Below the pieces are notes generated by a model. The model was not told the origin of the DNA, did no database searches, and worked only from the letters and a program-made list of their open reading frames with translations. The translations under genes were made by a program, and so were the position numbers. From UBA2199 sp964628035 (GTDB lineage: Bacteria; Acidobacteriota; Aminicenantia; UBA2199), in contig CAZVPI010000004.1 in assembly GCA_964628035.1 (NCBI GenBank), positions 1 to 64,000 of the forward strand: a stretch of DNA of 64,000 nt. Reading direction: 5' to 3'. Position 1 is the stretch's first letter. The number at the start of each line of letters is the position of its first letter. Below, one piece after another: positions 47,786-57,400 of this stretch.

Positions 47786-49880
47786 CAGGCCCTTGCACCG
47801 GCTCGTCGAAGGCACTGTTGCGGATCATCTTCTCCGTGTCGTAGGGCGCCGGGCCGCCGCCCAGGAAGCGCTGGAACCACTCCAGGTGGGCGTTGTAATA
47901 GACCGGCATCGATTTCAGGTTGTCGGGCCAGTGGCCGTCGTTCTTGAAGACGATCAGCCGCGACGGCACGCCCCGCGACTGCAGGTCGGTGAAGAAGTGC
48001 AGGCTCTGGGTGTAGGGGACGCGATAGTCGCGCTCGCCGGTGATCACCAGGCAGGGGGTGCGGTAGTTCGCCGCCCTGGAAGAGGGATTCATGCGCTCGT
48101 AGCCCTCGGCGTTGGTCCAGGGGGTGCCGCCCAGGTCCCACTGCGGGAACCAGAGCTCCTCGGTGGCGCCGTGCATCGAGCGCAGGTCGTAGACGCCCAT
48201 CATCGCCGCCAGCGCCTTGAAGCGCGTGGGCTGCCCCTCGAGCCACATCATGGCGTAGCCGCCCCACGACCAGCCCATGGCCCCCATGCGTTCGCTGTCG
48301 ACATAGGGCAGGCCGGCCAGGTGGTCCGCCACCTTCAGCACGTCCTCGATCACCTTGCCGTTCCAGTCGTTGGAGATGGCGGCGGTGAATTCCTGGCCGA
48401 AACCGGTCGAGCCGTGGGGATTGGGGAAGGCCACCACGTAACCGGCGCCGGGATAGACCTGCCAGTCGCCCCGGAACGAGTCGGCCCACATCATCTGCGG
48501 CCCGCCGTGGACGTTGAGGATCAGGGGATATTTCCGGGCCGCGTCGAAGCCGTGGGGCTTGACGATGAACACCTGGATGTCCCGGCCGTTCGCCCCCTTG
48601 ACCCGGATCTCCTCGGCGGGACGGATGTCGACTTCCCGCTCCAGCGCCAGGTTGAAGGTCGTCAGGCGGCGGGGCGGCTTGCCGTCGAAGCCGGCCGCCC
48701 AGAGCTCGGCCGGCTCGCCCACGGCCGAGCGGGTGTAGAGGACGCCGCGGCCGCCGGGGCGGACCACGAAGTCGCGGATGCTCCTGTCCGCCAGCACGCG
48801 GGTGATCTTCCCTGATGCGATATCGATCCGCTGGAGCGGCGTCCGCCCCTTCTCCTGCACGAGAAAAAAGATCGACCTGGAATCGGGGCTCCAGCGGAAC
48901 GCCTCCACCCAGTTGTCGATGCCTGCGGTCAGCAGGCGGGAGGTCCCCTTCGCCCTGTCATACAAGGCGAGGCGGAAGCAGTCGGCCTCGTAGCCGGGCG
49001 TGGCCTGGGTGCGGTAGGCGATCCAGCGGCCGTCGGGGGAATAGAGCGGGTCGCCGTCGAACGCCGGGTTGCTGGCGGTGACCGACTGCGGCTCCCCCTG
49101 GCCGTCGCCTTCCAGGAGGAGCAGGTCGCTGTTGGTCGAGGTCGCGGGCCGTTCGTCGGGATTGTGCACCACGCATATTTCCCTGCCGTCAGGCGAGGCG
49201 TCGAAACCCCGGCCGTTGCCGTGGTTGTAAGTCGGGTAATCGGCCTCGCCGCCAGTGAGCATCGTCACCTTTCCTGTCTCCAGGTCGCAGCGGAAGAGGT
49301 GGCTGTAGCGGAATTCCCGCCAGGCGTCCCAGTGGCGGTAGAGCAGCCCGTCGGCCAGTCGGGCCTGCACCGGCCCCTTCTCCAGCTTCTCGGACTGTTT
49401 CTTGTGGCACTCATTGCCGGCCCCGCACTCGGGATACACCGAGCCGGCGAAGACGACCGCCGTGCCGCCGGCCAGGGGCAGCGGCGAGGCGACGCCGGGG
49501 GCGAAGTCGGTTATCTTCCTGGCCTCGCCGCCGTCGACGGGCAGGGCGTACAGTTGGGGCGAGCCGTCGCGGCCGGCCACGAAATACAGGGTCCTGCCGT
49601 CGGGCGACCAGCAGGCGGAGCTCTCGGAGCCGGGCTGCGTGGTCAGCTGCCGCACCTTGCCGGTGGCCAGGTGGAGCTCGTAGAGATCCGTGTTGCGCTC
49701 GGCCTTTTTCAGCTCCTGGGACGACACCTCGAACACCAGCCGGTCGCCGGCCGGCGACAGCGCCAGCCCGGCTATCCCCTTGAGCCGGTAGAGGTCGTCG
49801 ATGGCGAAGGGCCTCTTCTCGGCTGCCGGCAGAACCGCGGTCATGAACCCCAACAGGACGGCCAGGGACATTTGTTTCAT
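47769..49880 (-). CDS. S9-family prolyl oligopeptidase / acylaminoacyl peptidase
   Basis: A 703-residue exported serine peptidase. A signal peptide (MKQMSLAVLLGFMTAVLP) is followed by a WD40-like propeller (about 30-400) and an alpha/beta hydrolase domain. The nucleophile is in MGWSWGGYAMMW, and the other triad residues are near RDYRVPYTQS and DGHWP. ATG at 49880 is chosen because GGAGGTG is 7 nt upstream. It releases dipeptides or acyl residues from peptides; its link to nucleoside genes is positional only. Confidence 0.92.
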   Translation of the reverse strand: MKQMSLAVLLGFMTAVLPAAEKRPFAIDDLYRLKGIAGLALSPAGDRLVFEVSSQELKKAERNTDLYELHLATGKVRQLTTQPGSESSACWSPDGRTLYFVAGRDGSPQLYALPVDGGEARKITDFAPGVASPLPLAGGTAVVFAGSVYPECGAGNECHKKQSEKLEKGPVQARLADGLLYRHWDAWREFRYSHLFRCDLETGKVTMLTGGEADYPTYNHGNGRGFDASPDGREICVVHNPDERPATSTNSDLLLLEGDGQGEPQSVTASNPAFDGDPLYSPDGRWIAYRTQATPGYEADCFRLALYDRAKGTSRLLTAGIDNWVEAFRWSPDSRSIFFLVQEKGRTPLQRIDIASGKITRVLADRSIRDFVVRPGGRGVLYTRSAVGEPAELWAAGFDGKPPRRLTTFNLALEREVDIRPAEEIRVKGANGRDIQVFIVKPHGFDAARKYPLILNVHGGPQMMWADSFRGDWQVYPGAGYVVAFPNPHGSTGFGQEFTAAISNDWNGKVIEDVLKVADHLAGLPYVDSERMGAMGWSWGGYAMMWLEGQPTRFKALAAMMGVYDLRSMHGATEELWFPQWDLGGTPWTNAEGYERMNPSSRAANYRTPCLVITGERDYRVPYTQSLHFFTDLQSRGVPSRLIVFKNDGHWPDNLKSMPVYYNAHLEWFQRFLGGGPAPYDTEKMIRNSAFDEPVQGPAESEK

Positions 49881-49900
49881 GGGCAATCACCTCCTCATCC

Positions 49901-50083
49901 GTGATCAATGTGAGTGATTCGTGAACTGGGATGGGTTCAGGACGAGACAATCAAGGCAACGCTTGTGCATGGCTCCAAATGGGCACCGAGCTCAACCATT
50001 CCGACACTGTCTCCAGCCCTTCATCGTTCGCTCCCTTCCATTCTCTCTTCACCCATCACGAATCACCCATTCCGAATCACTAT
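49901..50083. repeat. Inverted pair of heptameric tracts (word GTGATTC/TCACNNN)
   Basis: TCAC-type words start at 50049, 50056, 50063, 50070 (TTCC variant) and 50077, each 7 bp apart. The opposite arm has GTGA at 49901, 49914 and 49921. The tracts lie at the two ends of the 212-bp S9/nupC gap. Confidence 0.7.
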
Positions 50084-50092
50084 GCTGGTTGC

Positions 50093-51442
50093 TCAGCCCA
50101 GCAATATGCCGGCCAGGGTGGCGGTCATCAGCGTGGCCAGCGTGCCGCCCAGGACGGCCTTCAGCCCCAGCGCCGCGATGTCCTTCCTGCGGTGCGGCGC
50201 CATGGGGGCGATGCCGCCGATCTGGATGGCGATCGAGGAGAAATTGGCGAAGCCGCACAGGGCGTAGGTGGCCATGGTCACGGCCTTGGGGCTCAGGGCG
50301 CCCTGCTTGATCAGATCGACCAGCTCGATGTAGCCGACGAACTCGTTCAGCACCACCTTGGTCCCCAGCAGGCTGCCGAAGTGGAAGGCGTCGGCCAGGG
50401 GCACGCCGATGCCGACGGCCAGGTAGCGCAGCACCACGCCGAAGACGAGCTGCAGCGACAGGGGCATGCCGAAACGGGCTTGCAGCCAGGCATTGACGCC
50501 CAGCAGGTCGCCCAGGCCGGTGAACAGGTAGTTGATCAGGGCGATGCCGGCGATGAAGGCGATGAGCATGGCGCCGACGTTGAGCGCCAGGTGCATGCCG
50601 TCCGAGGCGCCGCCGGCCGCCGCCTCGATGACGTTGTCGGCGTTCTTCTCCACCTTGAGGTTGACCTTGCCCTTGGTCGCCGGCGTGCCGGTCTCGGGAA
50701 AGAGGATCTTGGAGACGACCAGGCCGGCCGGCGCCGCCATGACGCTGGCCGCCAGCAGCTGCACGGCGAAGCGCAGCTGCGCCTCGGCCAGGGGGATCTT
50801 CTGCACCTCGGCCATGGCCTGCCCCAGCATCTGGATGTAGGCGGCCATCACGCCGCCGGCGATGGTGGCCATGCCGCCGACCATGATGGTCAGGACCTCG
50901 GAGTTGGTCATGGTGCCGATGTAGGGCTTGATCAGCAGCGGCGCCTCGGTCTGGCCGACAAAGATGTTGGCCGTGTTGGAGAGCGACTCGGCCCCCGACG
51001 TGCCCAGGATCTTGGCCATCAGCCAGGCCATGCCCCTGACCACCGCCTGCAGGATGCCCAGGAAGTAGAGGACCGAGGTCAGGGTGGCCACGAAGACGAT
51101 CGTGGGCAGGACCTGGAAGGCGAAATACACCCCCAGGCTGTCGGGGCCCGAGTTCGTCGCCAGGCGGCCGAACACGAAGCTCGCGCCCTCGGTGGTGAAG
51201 TTGAGCAGGCTGACCACGGCACCGCCCAGCCAGGAGACCGCCGCCCTGGGCCAGCCCAGGGGCGCGAACCAGGAGCGCAGGGTGTCGGCGTAGAGGATGA
51301 AGACGGCGAAAACCAGCTGGATCAGGATGCCCTTGCCCACCAACGCCCAGTTGACACGCCGGCGGTTGTTGGAGAACAGCCAGGCGATGCCCAGGATCAG
51401 CAGCAGCCCCGCGAGGCCGCGCAGCAGCGAGACCAGGTTCAT
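50093..51442 (-). CDS. nupC: NupC-type concentrative nucleoside transporter
   Basis: Cation-coupled nucleoside importer of the inner membrane. 449 residues with N-terminal helices, a gate domain containing FVGQTEAPLLIKPYIGTMTNSEV, and the C-terminal core with FGSLLGTKVVLNEFVGY and YALCGFANFSSIAIQIGG, the CNT substrate and ion-binding signatures. Imported nucleosides would feed Cdd, Add, DeoA and Pnp encoded on either side. Confidence 0.95.
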   Translation of the reverse strand: MNLVSLLRGLAGLLLILGIAWLFSNNRRRVNWALVGKGILIQLVFAVFILYADTLRSWFAPLGWPRAAVSWLGGAVVSLLNFTTEGASFVFGRLATNSGPDSLGVYFAFQVLPTIVFVATLTSVLYFLGILQAVVRGMAWLMAKILGTSGAESLSNTANIFVGQTEAPLLIKPYIGTMTNSEVLTIMVGGMATIAGGVMAAYIQMLGQAMAEVQKIPLAEAQLRFAVQLLAASVMAAPAGLVVSKILFPETGTPATKGKVNLKVEKNADNVIEAAAGGASDGMHLALNVGAMLIAFIAGIALINYLFTGLGDLLGVNAWLQARFGMPLSLQLVFGVVLRYLAVGIGVPLADAFHFGSLLGTKVVLNEFVGYIELVDLIKQGALSPKAVTMATYALCGFANFSSIAIQIGGIAPMAPHRRKDIAALGLKAVLGGTLATLMTATLAGILLG

Positions 51443-51475
51443 GAACCACCACCCGAGACGGGATTTGCAGCGCTC

Positions 51476-51504
51476 ATGCTATCCGCAGGAGCCATAAAAG
51501 TCAA
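51476..51504 (-). promoter_or_regulatory. Promoter of nupC
   Basis: On the minus strand, -35 TTGACT (51499-51504), a 17-nt spacer and -10 TAGCAT (51476-51481). The leader is about 27 nt and ends with a weak GGTGG. Confidence 0.6.
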
Positions 51505-51516
51505 GAAACAGGGCGT

Positions 51517-51806
51517 ACGGCGTAAGGCGTACGGCGCACGGCAGAAGCCCTCGATAAGAATCTCCGCGATCTCGCGGGAATGCGGCTGCCGTCAACCCTC
51601 TGCCAAGATCCGTTGGCGACGTTACAGTAATAGTCCTTTTTCAAGAAAGTGGGCCCACGGCATACGGCGTAGGGCCCACGGCAGCCGCAACGAAACGATC
51701 AAACTTGCCGCAATAACAAGGGGCTCGGCAGACATTCCCCCGCAAGCGGAAGCGATAGGCTCGATCTCGTTCCTTTGCTTTTACCGTACGCCTTCCGCCC
51801 TACGCC
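51517..51806. repeat. Three heptameric tracts (word ACGGCGT)
   Basis: ACGG-type words lie at 51517, 51524, 51531 and 51538, and again at 51657, 51664, 51671 and 51678. Inverted words lie at 51784, 51791 and 51798 (CCGTACG-CCTTCCG-CCCTACG). All steps are 7 bp. They share the word of the 4347 and 39304 blocks. The 382-bp add/nupC gap otherwise holds the nupC promoter and a partial copy of the add 3' end. Confidence 0.7.
51602..51642 (-). pseudogene. Partial copy of the add 3' end
   Basis: GCCAAGATCCGTTGG...GACGTTACAGTAATAGTCC here resembles GCCAAGGTTCGTGCG...GACGTTCAGGAATAGTCC at 51803-51840, which contains the add stop codon. About 85 percent of positions match by eye over some 40 bp. It looks like a duplicated gene end bounded by heptameric tracts. 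Confidence 0.45.
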
Positions 51807-51824
51807 AAGGTTCGTGCGTGACGT

Positions 51825-53033
51825 TCAGGAATAGTCCTTTTCTACCTTCTCGTAATATTCGATGATCTGGTGGACGTACTCGCGCTTTTTCAGGTAGGAA
51901 CCGGGAAAGAAACTGCGCTTGAAGCCATAGATGACGAAATTCTTCAGCTCCTTGGGGGTGATGTGGAAGGCCTGCACCGCCTTCTGGATCTCGCCGCTGA
52001 CCGTGGTCTGGGAGACGGTGCGGTTGTCGGTGCAGAAGGTGGCCGACAGCTTGGCCTTGCGCATGCGGCGGAACGAGTGGCGCTTCAGCTCGCGGATGGC
52101 GGGAATGGTCTGCAGGTTCGAGGTGAGGCAGACCTCGATGGTGATGCGCCGGTCGGCGATGAACTGCACCAGGTTGTCGATGTAGACGTTCTTGTCCTTG
52201 ATGTCGGGGTTGCGGATCATGTGGGCGTCGAACAGGTAGACGGCATGGCCCAGGCGGTCGGCGTGCAGGTCGGTGATGGCCTGAAAGATGCTTTCCGGGC
52301 CATAGGCTTCGCCGGCATGGACGGTCTTCTTCAGGAAGTGCTTGTGGGCCAGGGCGTAGGCCTGGGCGTGGTCGACGGCCGGGTAGCCGGCCTCGGCGCC
52401 GGCCAGGTCGAAGCCGACGATGGGCAGGCCCAGGCGGTCGCGGGCCTCGACCGCCGCCCGCACCAGCTCCTGCGAGGCCAGGGAGAAGACCCACTTGCGC
52501 TCGGAATGGGCATGGACGTCGAGCAGGCTGTCGTAATAGGCCGAAAAGCCCTTGCCGAACATGCGCATGGCGCAGGCGATGATGCCGTACTCGAAGGGCG
52601 GCTCCTCGCCCTGGCGCACCGCCGGCCGGGAGTTGAACTCCTCCTTGGCGCGGCGCAGGCCGCGGTCGAGCGCCGCCAGCACGTCGATGCAGTCCATGCG
52701 CGCGTTCTGGTGCAGCTGCGGGGCGAAGCGCACCTCGATGTAGCGCACGCCCTCGGCCTGGTTGTCCTGGGCCAGCTCGCGGCCCACCCGCTCCAGGGCC
52801 TCGGGGGTCTGCATGACGGCGGTGGTGTAGGCGAACCCCTGCAGGTACTCGGGCAGGTCGGCGTAGGCGTCCTTGAACACCAGGCGCCGCAGCCCCTCCT
52901 CGTCCCACGCCGGCAGCTCGATGCCCTGGCGGCGGGCCAGATCGACCAGGGTCGGCAGGCGCAGCGAGCCGTCCAGGTGCAGGTGCAGGTCGGTCTTGGG
53001 GATCTTTTCGATGAACTCGCGGCTGATTTTCAT
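51825..53033 (-). CDS. add: Adenosine deaminase
   Basis: Zinc hydrolase converting (deoxy)adenosine to (deoxy)inosine. 402 residues. The HxH metal pair is His17 and His19 in TDLHLHLDGS, with the third His in VHAGEAYGPESI; the late Asp is in FCTDNRTVS. Adenine deaminase or futalosine deaminase are possible relatives, but the nucleoside context supports adenosine. The ATG overlaps the phosphoribosyltransferase stop (53030-53033). Confidence 0.9.
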   Translation of the reverse strand: MKISREFIEKIPKTDLHLHLDGSLRLPTLVDLARRQGIELPAWDEEGLRRLVFKDAYADLPEYLQGFAYTTAVMQTPEALERVGRELAQDNQAEGVRYIEVRFAPQLHQNARMDCIDVLAALDRGLRRAKEEFNSRPAVRQGEEPPFEYGIIACAMRMFGKGFSAYYDSLLDVHAHSERKWVFSLASQELVRAAVEARDRLGLPIVGFDLAGAEAGYPAVDHAQAYALAHKHFLKKTVHAGEAYGPESIFQAITDLHADRLGHAVYLFDAHMIRNPDIKDKNVYIDNLVQFIADRRITIEVCLTSNLQTIPAIRELKRHSFRRMRKAKLSATFCTDNRTVSQTTVSGEIQKAVQAFHITPKELKNFVIYGFKRSFFPGSYLKKREYVHQIIEYYEKVEKDYS

Positions 53034-53596
53034 CGCTCCTCCGCAGGCTCCTGGCTGCGCGCGAACTCGGGCTTGCAGCGGGCAAGCTCGTCGGCGCTCA
53101 GGCCGTTCAGCTCGTGGGGGAACACCAGCCAGCGGTCGGTCTCGTGCACGTAGAAGTCGGGCCGGCGGCCGGTGCGGTTGTTGCCCGGCTTGTAGTACAC
53201 GGTGGCCACGCGGATGTCGTGGGGCGTGTTGCGCCGCGAGCGCTCGCGCAGCGAGTCGATGATGGCCTGGATGCTCAGGCCGGTGTCGTAGACGTCGTCG
53301 ACGATCAGCAGCCGGTGCTCGGCGCCGGCATTGCCCACGATGTAGCCCAGGCCGTGGATGCGGATCTGCTTGCCGCGCTTCTCGATGCCCTCGTAGGACG
53401 AGGTGCGGATGGCGATGTGGTCGCTGGGGACGCCGTGGTGCTCCAGCAGCTCCTGCACGGCGATGCCCACCGGCGTGCCGCCGCGCCAGACGCCGACGAT
53501 GAAGTCGGGCCGGAAGCCGCTGCGCAGCACCAGCCCTCCCAGGCGGAACGAGTCCTCCAGCAGTTCCTGGGCGGTGATGAACTGTTTTTCGGCCAT
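53030..53596 (-). CDS. Purine phosphoribosyltransferase (hypoxanthine/guanine type)
   Basis: 188 residues of type I phosphoribosyltransferase fold. The PRPP motif is LLIVDDVYDTGLSI and the pyrophosphate loop is VGVWRGGTPVG. It most resembles Hpt/Gpt enzymes, which salvage hypoxanthine, guanine or xanthine to nucleotides. It sits between udk and add, so it would salvage hypoxanthine made by Add and Pnp. Exact base preference is not visible. Confidence 0.8.
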   Translation of the reverse strand: MAEKQFITAQELLEDSFRLGGLVLRSGFRPDFIVGVWRGGTPVGIAVQELLEHHGVPSDHIAIRTSSYEGIEKRGKQIRIHGLGYIVGNAGAEHRLLIVDDVYDTGLSIQAIIDSLRERSRRNTPHDIRVATVYYKPGNNRTGRRPDFYVHETDRWLVFPHELNGLSADELARCKPEFARSQEPAEER

Positions 53597-53614
53597 GGTC
53601 TCCTTCCTGCCGCC

Positions 53615-54244
53615 TCAGCGGCCCCCGCGGCGCAGCCGCTGGCGGATCAGGGTCACGACCAGATCGGTCGAGACCGGGTTGTGCCCCTCGGGGATGATGA
53701 TGTCGGCGTACTTGCGGCTGGTCTCGACGAAGGCCTCGTGCATGGGGCGCACCGTCCCCAGGTACTGGGCGATCACCGAGTCCATGCTGCGCCGGCGCTC
53801 CTGGATGTCGCGGCGCAGGCGGCGGATGAAGCGCAGGTCGGCGGCGGTGTCGACGAAGATCTTGACATCCATCAGCTCGCGCAGCGACGGCTCGCAGAAG
53901 ATCAGGATGCCCTCGACGACGATCACCTTGGCCGGCCGCTTGCGGATGCCCTTTTGCAGCCGGGAATGGCTGGCGAAATCGTAGACCGGCATCTCGATGG
54001 CGCGGCCGGCGATCAGCTCGCGCAGGTGACGCACCATCAGGTCGGTCTCCAGGGCGTCGGGATGGTCGAAGTTGATGCGGGCGCGCTCGGCCAGCGGCAG
54101 GTGGCTGGCATCGCGGTAGTAGGCGTCGTGCTGGATCATCACCATCTGCGGGTGGTTGATGCTGGCCAGGATGGCGTTGGCAATGGTGGTCTTGCCCGAG
54201 GCCGTGCCGCCGGCCACCCCGATGATCAAGGGCTTGCGCTTCAT
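53615..54244 (-). CDS. udk: Uridine/cytidine kinase
   Basis: 209-residue P-loop kinase. Walker A is GVAGGTASGKTT near residues 9-20; HDAYYRD and NFDHPDALETDLM are uridine-kinase signatures, and RRLRRDIQERRRS is the lid. It phosphorylates uridine and cytidine. The start is the ATG 6 nt after a TACCAT -10 box (leaderless). It heads udk-hpt-add. Confidence 0.94.
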   Translation of the reverse strand: MKRKPLIIGVAGGTASGKTTIANAILASINHPQMVMIQHDAYYRDASHLPLAERARINFDHPDALETDLMVRHLRELIAGRAIEMPVYDFASHSRLQKGIRKRPAKVIVVEGILIFCEPSLRELMDVKIFVDTAADLRFIRRLRRDIQERRRSMDSVIAQYLGTVRPMHEAFVETSRKYADIIIPEGHNPVSTDLVVTLIRQRLRRGGR

Positions 54245-54250
54245 CGGTTC

Positions 54251-54280
54251 ATGGTAGCACAAAGCGCGGCGGCGAGTCAA
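54251..54280 (-). promoter_or_regulatory. Leaderless promoter of the udk operon
   Basis: On the minus strand, -35 TTGACT (54275-54280), an 18-nt spacer and extended -10 TGCTACCAT (hexamer 54251-54256). Then GAACCG and the ATG at 54244. Confidence 0.7.
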
Positions 54281-54349
54281 AGCCGGGCGGCCGGGATCGG
54301 TCTCGTGGCTCGGGAGCGGAAAAATGTGATTTCTTTCCATTTTGGGGTA

Positions 54350-54377
54350 TTGATTTTTCGTTTTTTTGGATTAAGAT
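54350..54377 (+). promoter_or_regulatory. Promoter of the TonB-dependent receptor gene
   Basis: TTGATT (54350-54355), a 16-nt spacer and TAAGAT (54372-54377), in T-rich DNA. AAAGGAGGAG precedes the ATG at 54421. Confidence 0.55.
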
Positions 54378-54420
54378 ATCCTTCATGATAATGAGGCAAA
54401 TCAAAAGGAGGAGTGTATCC

Positions 54421-57400
54421 ATGAAACGGACATTGTTCGCAGTCCTACTGTTCTGCTTCGTCCTCCCCGGGCTGGTCACGGCCCAGGGCATGACGACGGC
54501 AGCGTTCAACGGGATGGTGAGCGACGTCGACGGCAACCCGGTCGTCGGCGCCGTGATCACCGCCGTGCATACGCCGACGGGGACGGCTTATACCGCCGTC
54601 AGCCGCATGGACGGCCTGTTCAACATTCCGGCCGTCCGCGTCGGCGGCCCCTACACGGTCACGGTCAAGATGGAGCCGTTCAAGACGCAAGAGCTCACCG
54701 GCATCACCCTTCGCCTGGGCGAGGACCGCAACCTGAAGTTCCAGCTGGTGCTGGAAACGATCAGCGAGGAGGTCACCGTCATCGCCTCCAACCCCATCAT
54801 CTCCGAGGGGCGCACCGGCGCCTCGCAGAACGTCAGCACGGCGATCATCGAGACCATGCCCTCGATCGGCCGCTCGTTCGACGACTTCGCCCGCCTGGCG
54901 CCGCAGGTCGATGCCCGCGGCGGGGGCGCTTTCTCGGCCGCCGGGCGCAGCAATCGCTACAACAACATCCAGATCGACGGCGCCGTGAACAACGACCTGT
55001 TCGGCCTGGCAAGCAGCGGAACCCCGGGCCTGGCCGCGCCGATATCGCTCGACGCCGTCCAGGAGTTCCAGCTGGTCATCGCCCCCTATGACGTGCGCCA
55101 GGGCGGCTTCACCGGGGCCAGCCTGAACGCCATCACCCGCAGCGGCACCAACACCTTCGCCGGCTCGGCCTACTACTTCGGCCGCAACCAGGACTTCGTG
55201 GGCAAGGGGCCCGACAACAAGGCCTACGGCACTTTCACCGAGAAGCAGTACGGCTTCCGCGTGGGCGGCCCGGTCATCAAGGACAAGCTGTTCTTCTTCC
55301 TCAGCGGCGAGATGGGCGACAACAAGGTGCCGACCAACTATGTCATCGACGACAGCGGCGCCGCCAACGACTTCGGCGGCGCCAACGTCAACAAGGCCGA
55401 CGCCGACCGCTTCATCAGCATCCTGAAGAACAAGTACGGCTACGATCCGGGCGGTTACGGCGAGGGCTACAAGGACGTCATTCAGGACAACACCAAGCTC
55501 TTCCTGCGCCTGGACTACAACGTCAGCGACAAGCACCGCCTGACGCTGCGCCACAACATGGTCAACGGCAGCCGCGACAACAACCCCTCCAAGGCGTCGT
55601 CGGACGTGTTCCCCTTCGCCGACGTCTACTACGAGCTGACCAACAAGACCAACTCCACCGTCGCCCAGCTGAACAGCACCCTGGGCAACAACCTGTTCAA
55701 CGAGTTCATCGTCAACTACACCACCATCCGCGACAGCCGCGCCGTGCCCGACATCAAGTTCCCGCAAGTGAACGTGCTGATCGCCGGCGGCAAGCGCCTC
55801 ACGGCCGGCACCGAGCAGTACTCGGGCGCCAACAGCCTGGACCAGGACATCATCGAGATCACCGACAACCTGACCTGGTACAAGGGCAAGCACACCTTCA
55901 CCATCGGCACGCACAACGAGTTCTTCAACTTCGCCAACGTCTACATCCGCAACTATTACGGCTACTGGGAATTCAACAGCCTCGATGACTTCGAGATCGG
56001 CAAGTCCTCCCGCTATTACCACGATTACTACGCCGCCAACCCCAAGGAGAAGTGGGCCGCCAAGTTCGGCGTGGCCCAGCTGGGCCTCTACGCCGGCGAC
56101 AACTGGGCCGTCATGCCCAACCTGAACCTGACCCTGGGCCTGCGCCTCGACGTGCCGATCATCAACGACCTGCCGGCCGCCAACCCGGCGGTGGAGCAGA
56201 TCTTCGGCATCAAGACCGACCAGGCCGCCTCGGGCAACCTGCTGCTTTCGCCCCGCGTCGGCTTCAACTGGGACGTCAGCAAGGACAAGACCACCCAGGT
56301 GCGCGGCGGCATCGGCATCTTCTCCGGCCGCACGCCCTACGTGTGGATCTCCAACCAGTACTCCAACACCGGCATGGAGTTCATCCGCCTCGACATCCGC
56401 AACCCGGGCTTCGCCTTCGTGCCCGACCCCGACAACCAGCCCGAGGGCGGCACCCTCGGCACCTCCGAGGTCGACCTGATCGACAAGAGCTTCACCTACC
56501 CGCAGGTGCTGCGCACCAACCTGGCCGTCGACCATGAGCTGCCCTGGGGCGTCATCGGCACGGTGGAGTTCCTCTATTCCAAGAACGTCAACGAGATCAA
56601 GTACCAGAACCTCAACCTGCGCCAGACCGGCGCCACCGCCGTGGGCGGCCGCCTGCTGTACGCCCGCGACGTCTCCAGCAAGTTCACCGACGTCATCTAC
56701 CTGACCAACACCAACAAGGGCTACCAGTACAGCCTGTCGCTGCAGCTGCAGAAGAACTTCAACAAGCAGTCCTGGGCCAACGTCAGCTACACCTACGGCC
56801 AGGCCAAGGACATCAACTCCGGCACCTCCTCGCAGGCCTCCTCCAACTTCGTCTACAACCCCATCCGCTTCGACGTCAACGAGCCCGAGCTGACCTGGTC
56901 CAACTACGACGTGCGCCACCGCATCGGCGCCGCCATCTCCTACACCTTCAACTTCCTCAAGAACGCGCCGACCAGCTTCGGCCTCTTCTACGGCGCCCGC
57001 TCCGGCCGCCCCTACTCCACCACCTACAACTACTACGACGCCAACGGCGACCGCGCCGCAGGCAACGACCTGGTCTACGTGCCGGCCTCGCTCAACGAGG
57101 TCATCATGGTTGACGACAAGGGCAATACTCTGGCCGACCAGAACGCCGCTTGGAACAACCTGAACGCATACATCGAGGGCGACCCCGGCCTGAGCAAGTA
57201 CCGCGGCCAGATCGTGCCGCGCAACGCGAGCCGCGAGCCCTGGACCCACAGCCTCGACGCCCGCCTGGCCCAGGACATCCCCGTCCCCGGCCTGAAGGAA
57301 CACCGCCTGCAGGTCACCCTGGACATCGTCAACGTGCTCAACCTGCTCAACCGCGAGTGGGGCAAATACCAGTTTGTCAGCAACCAGAACGACACACCCT

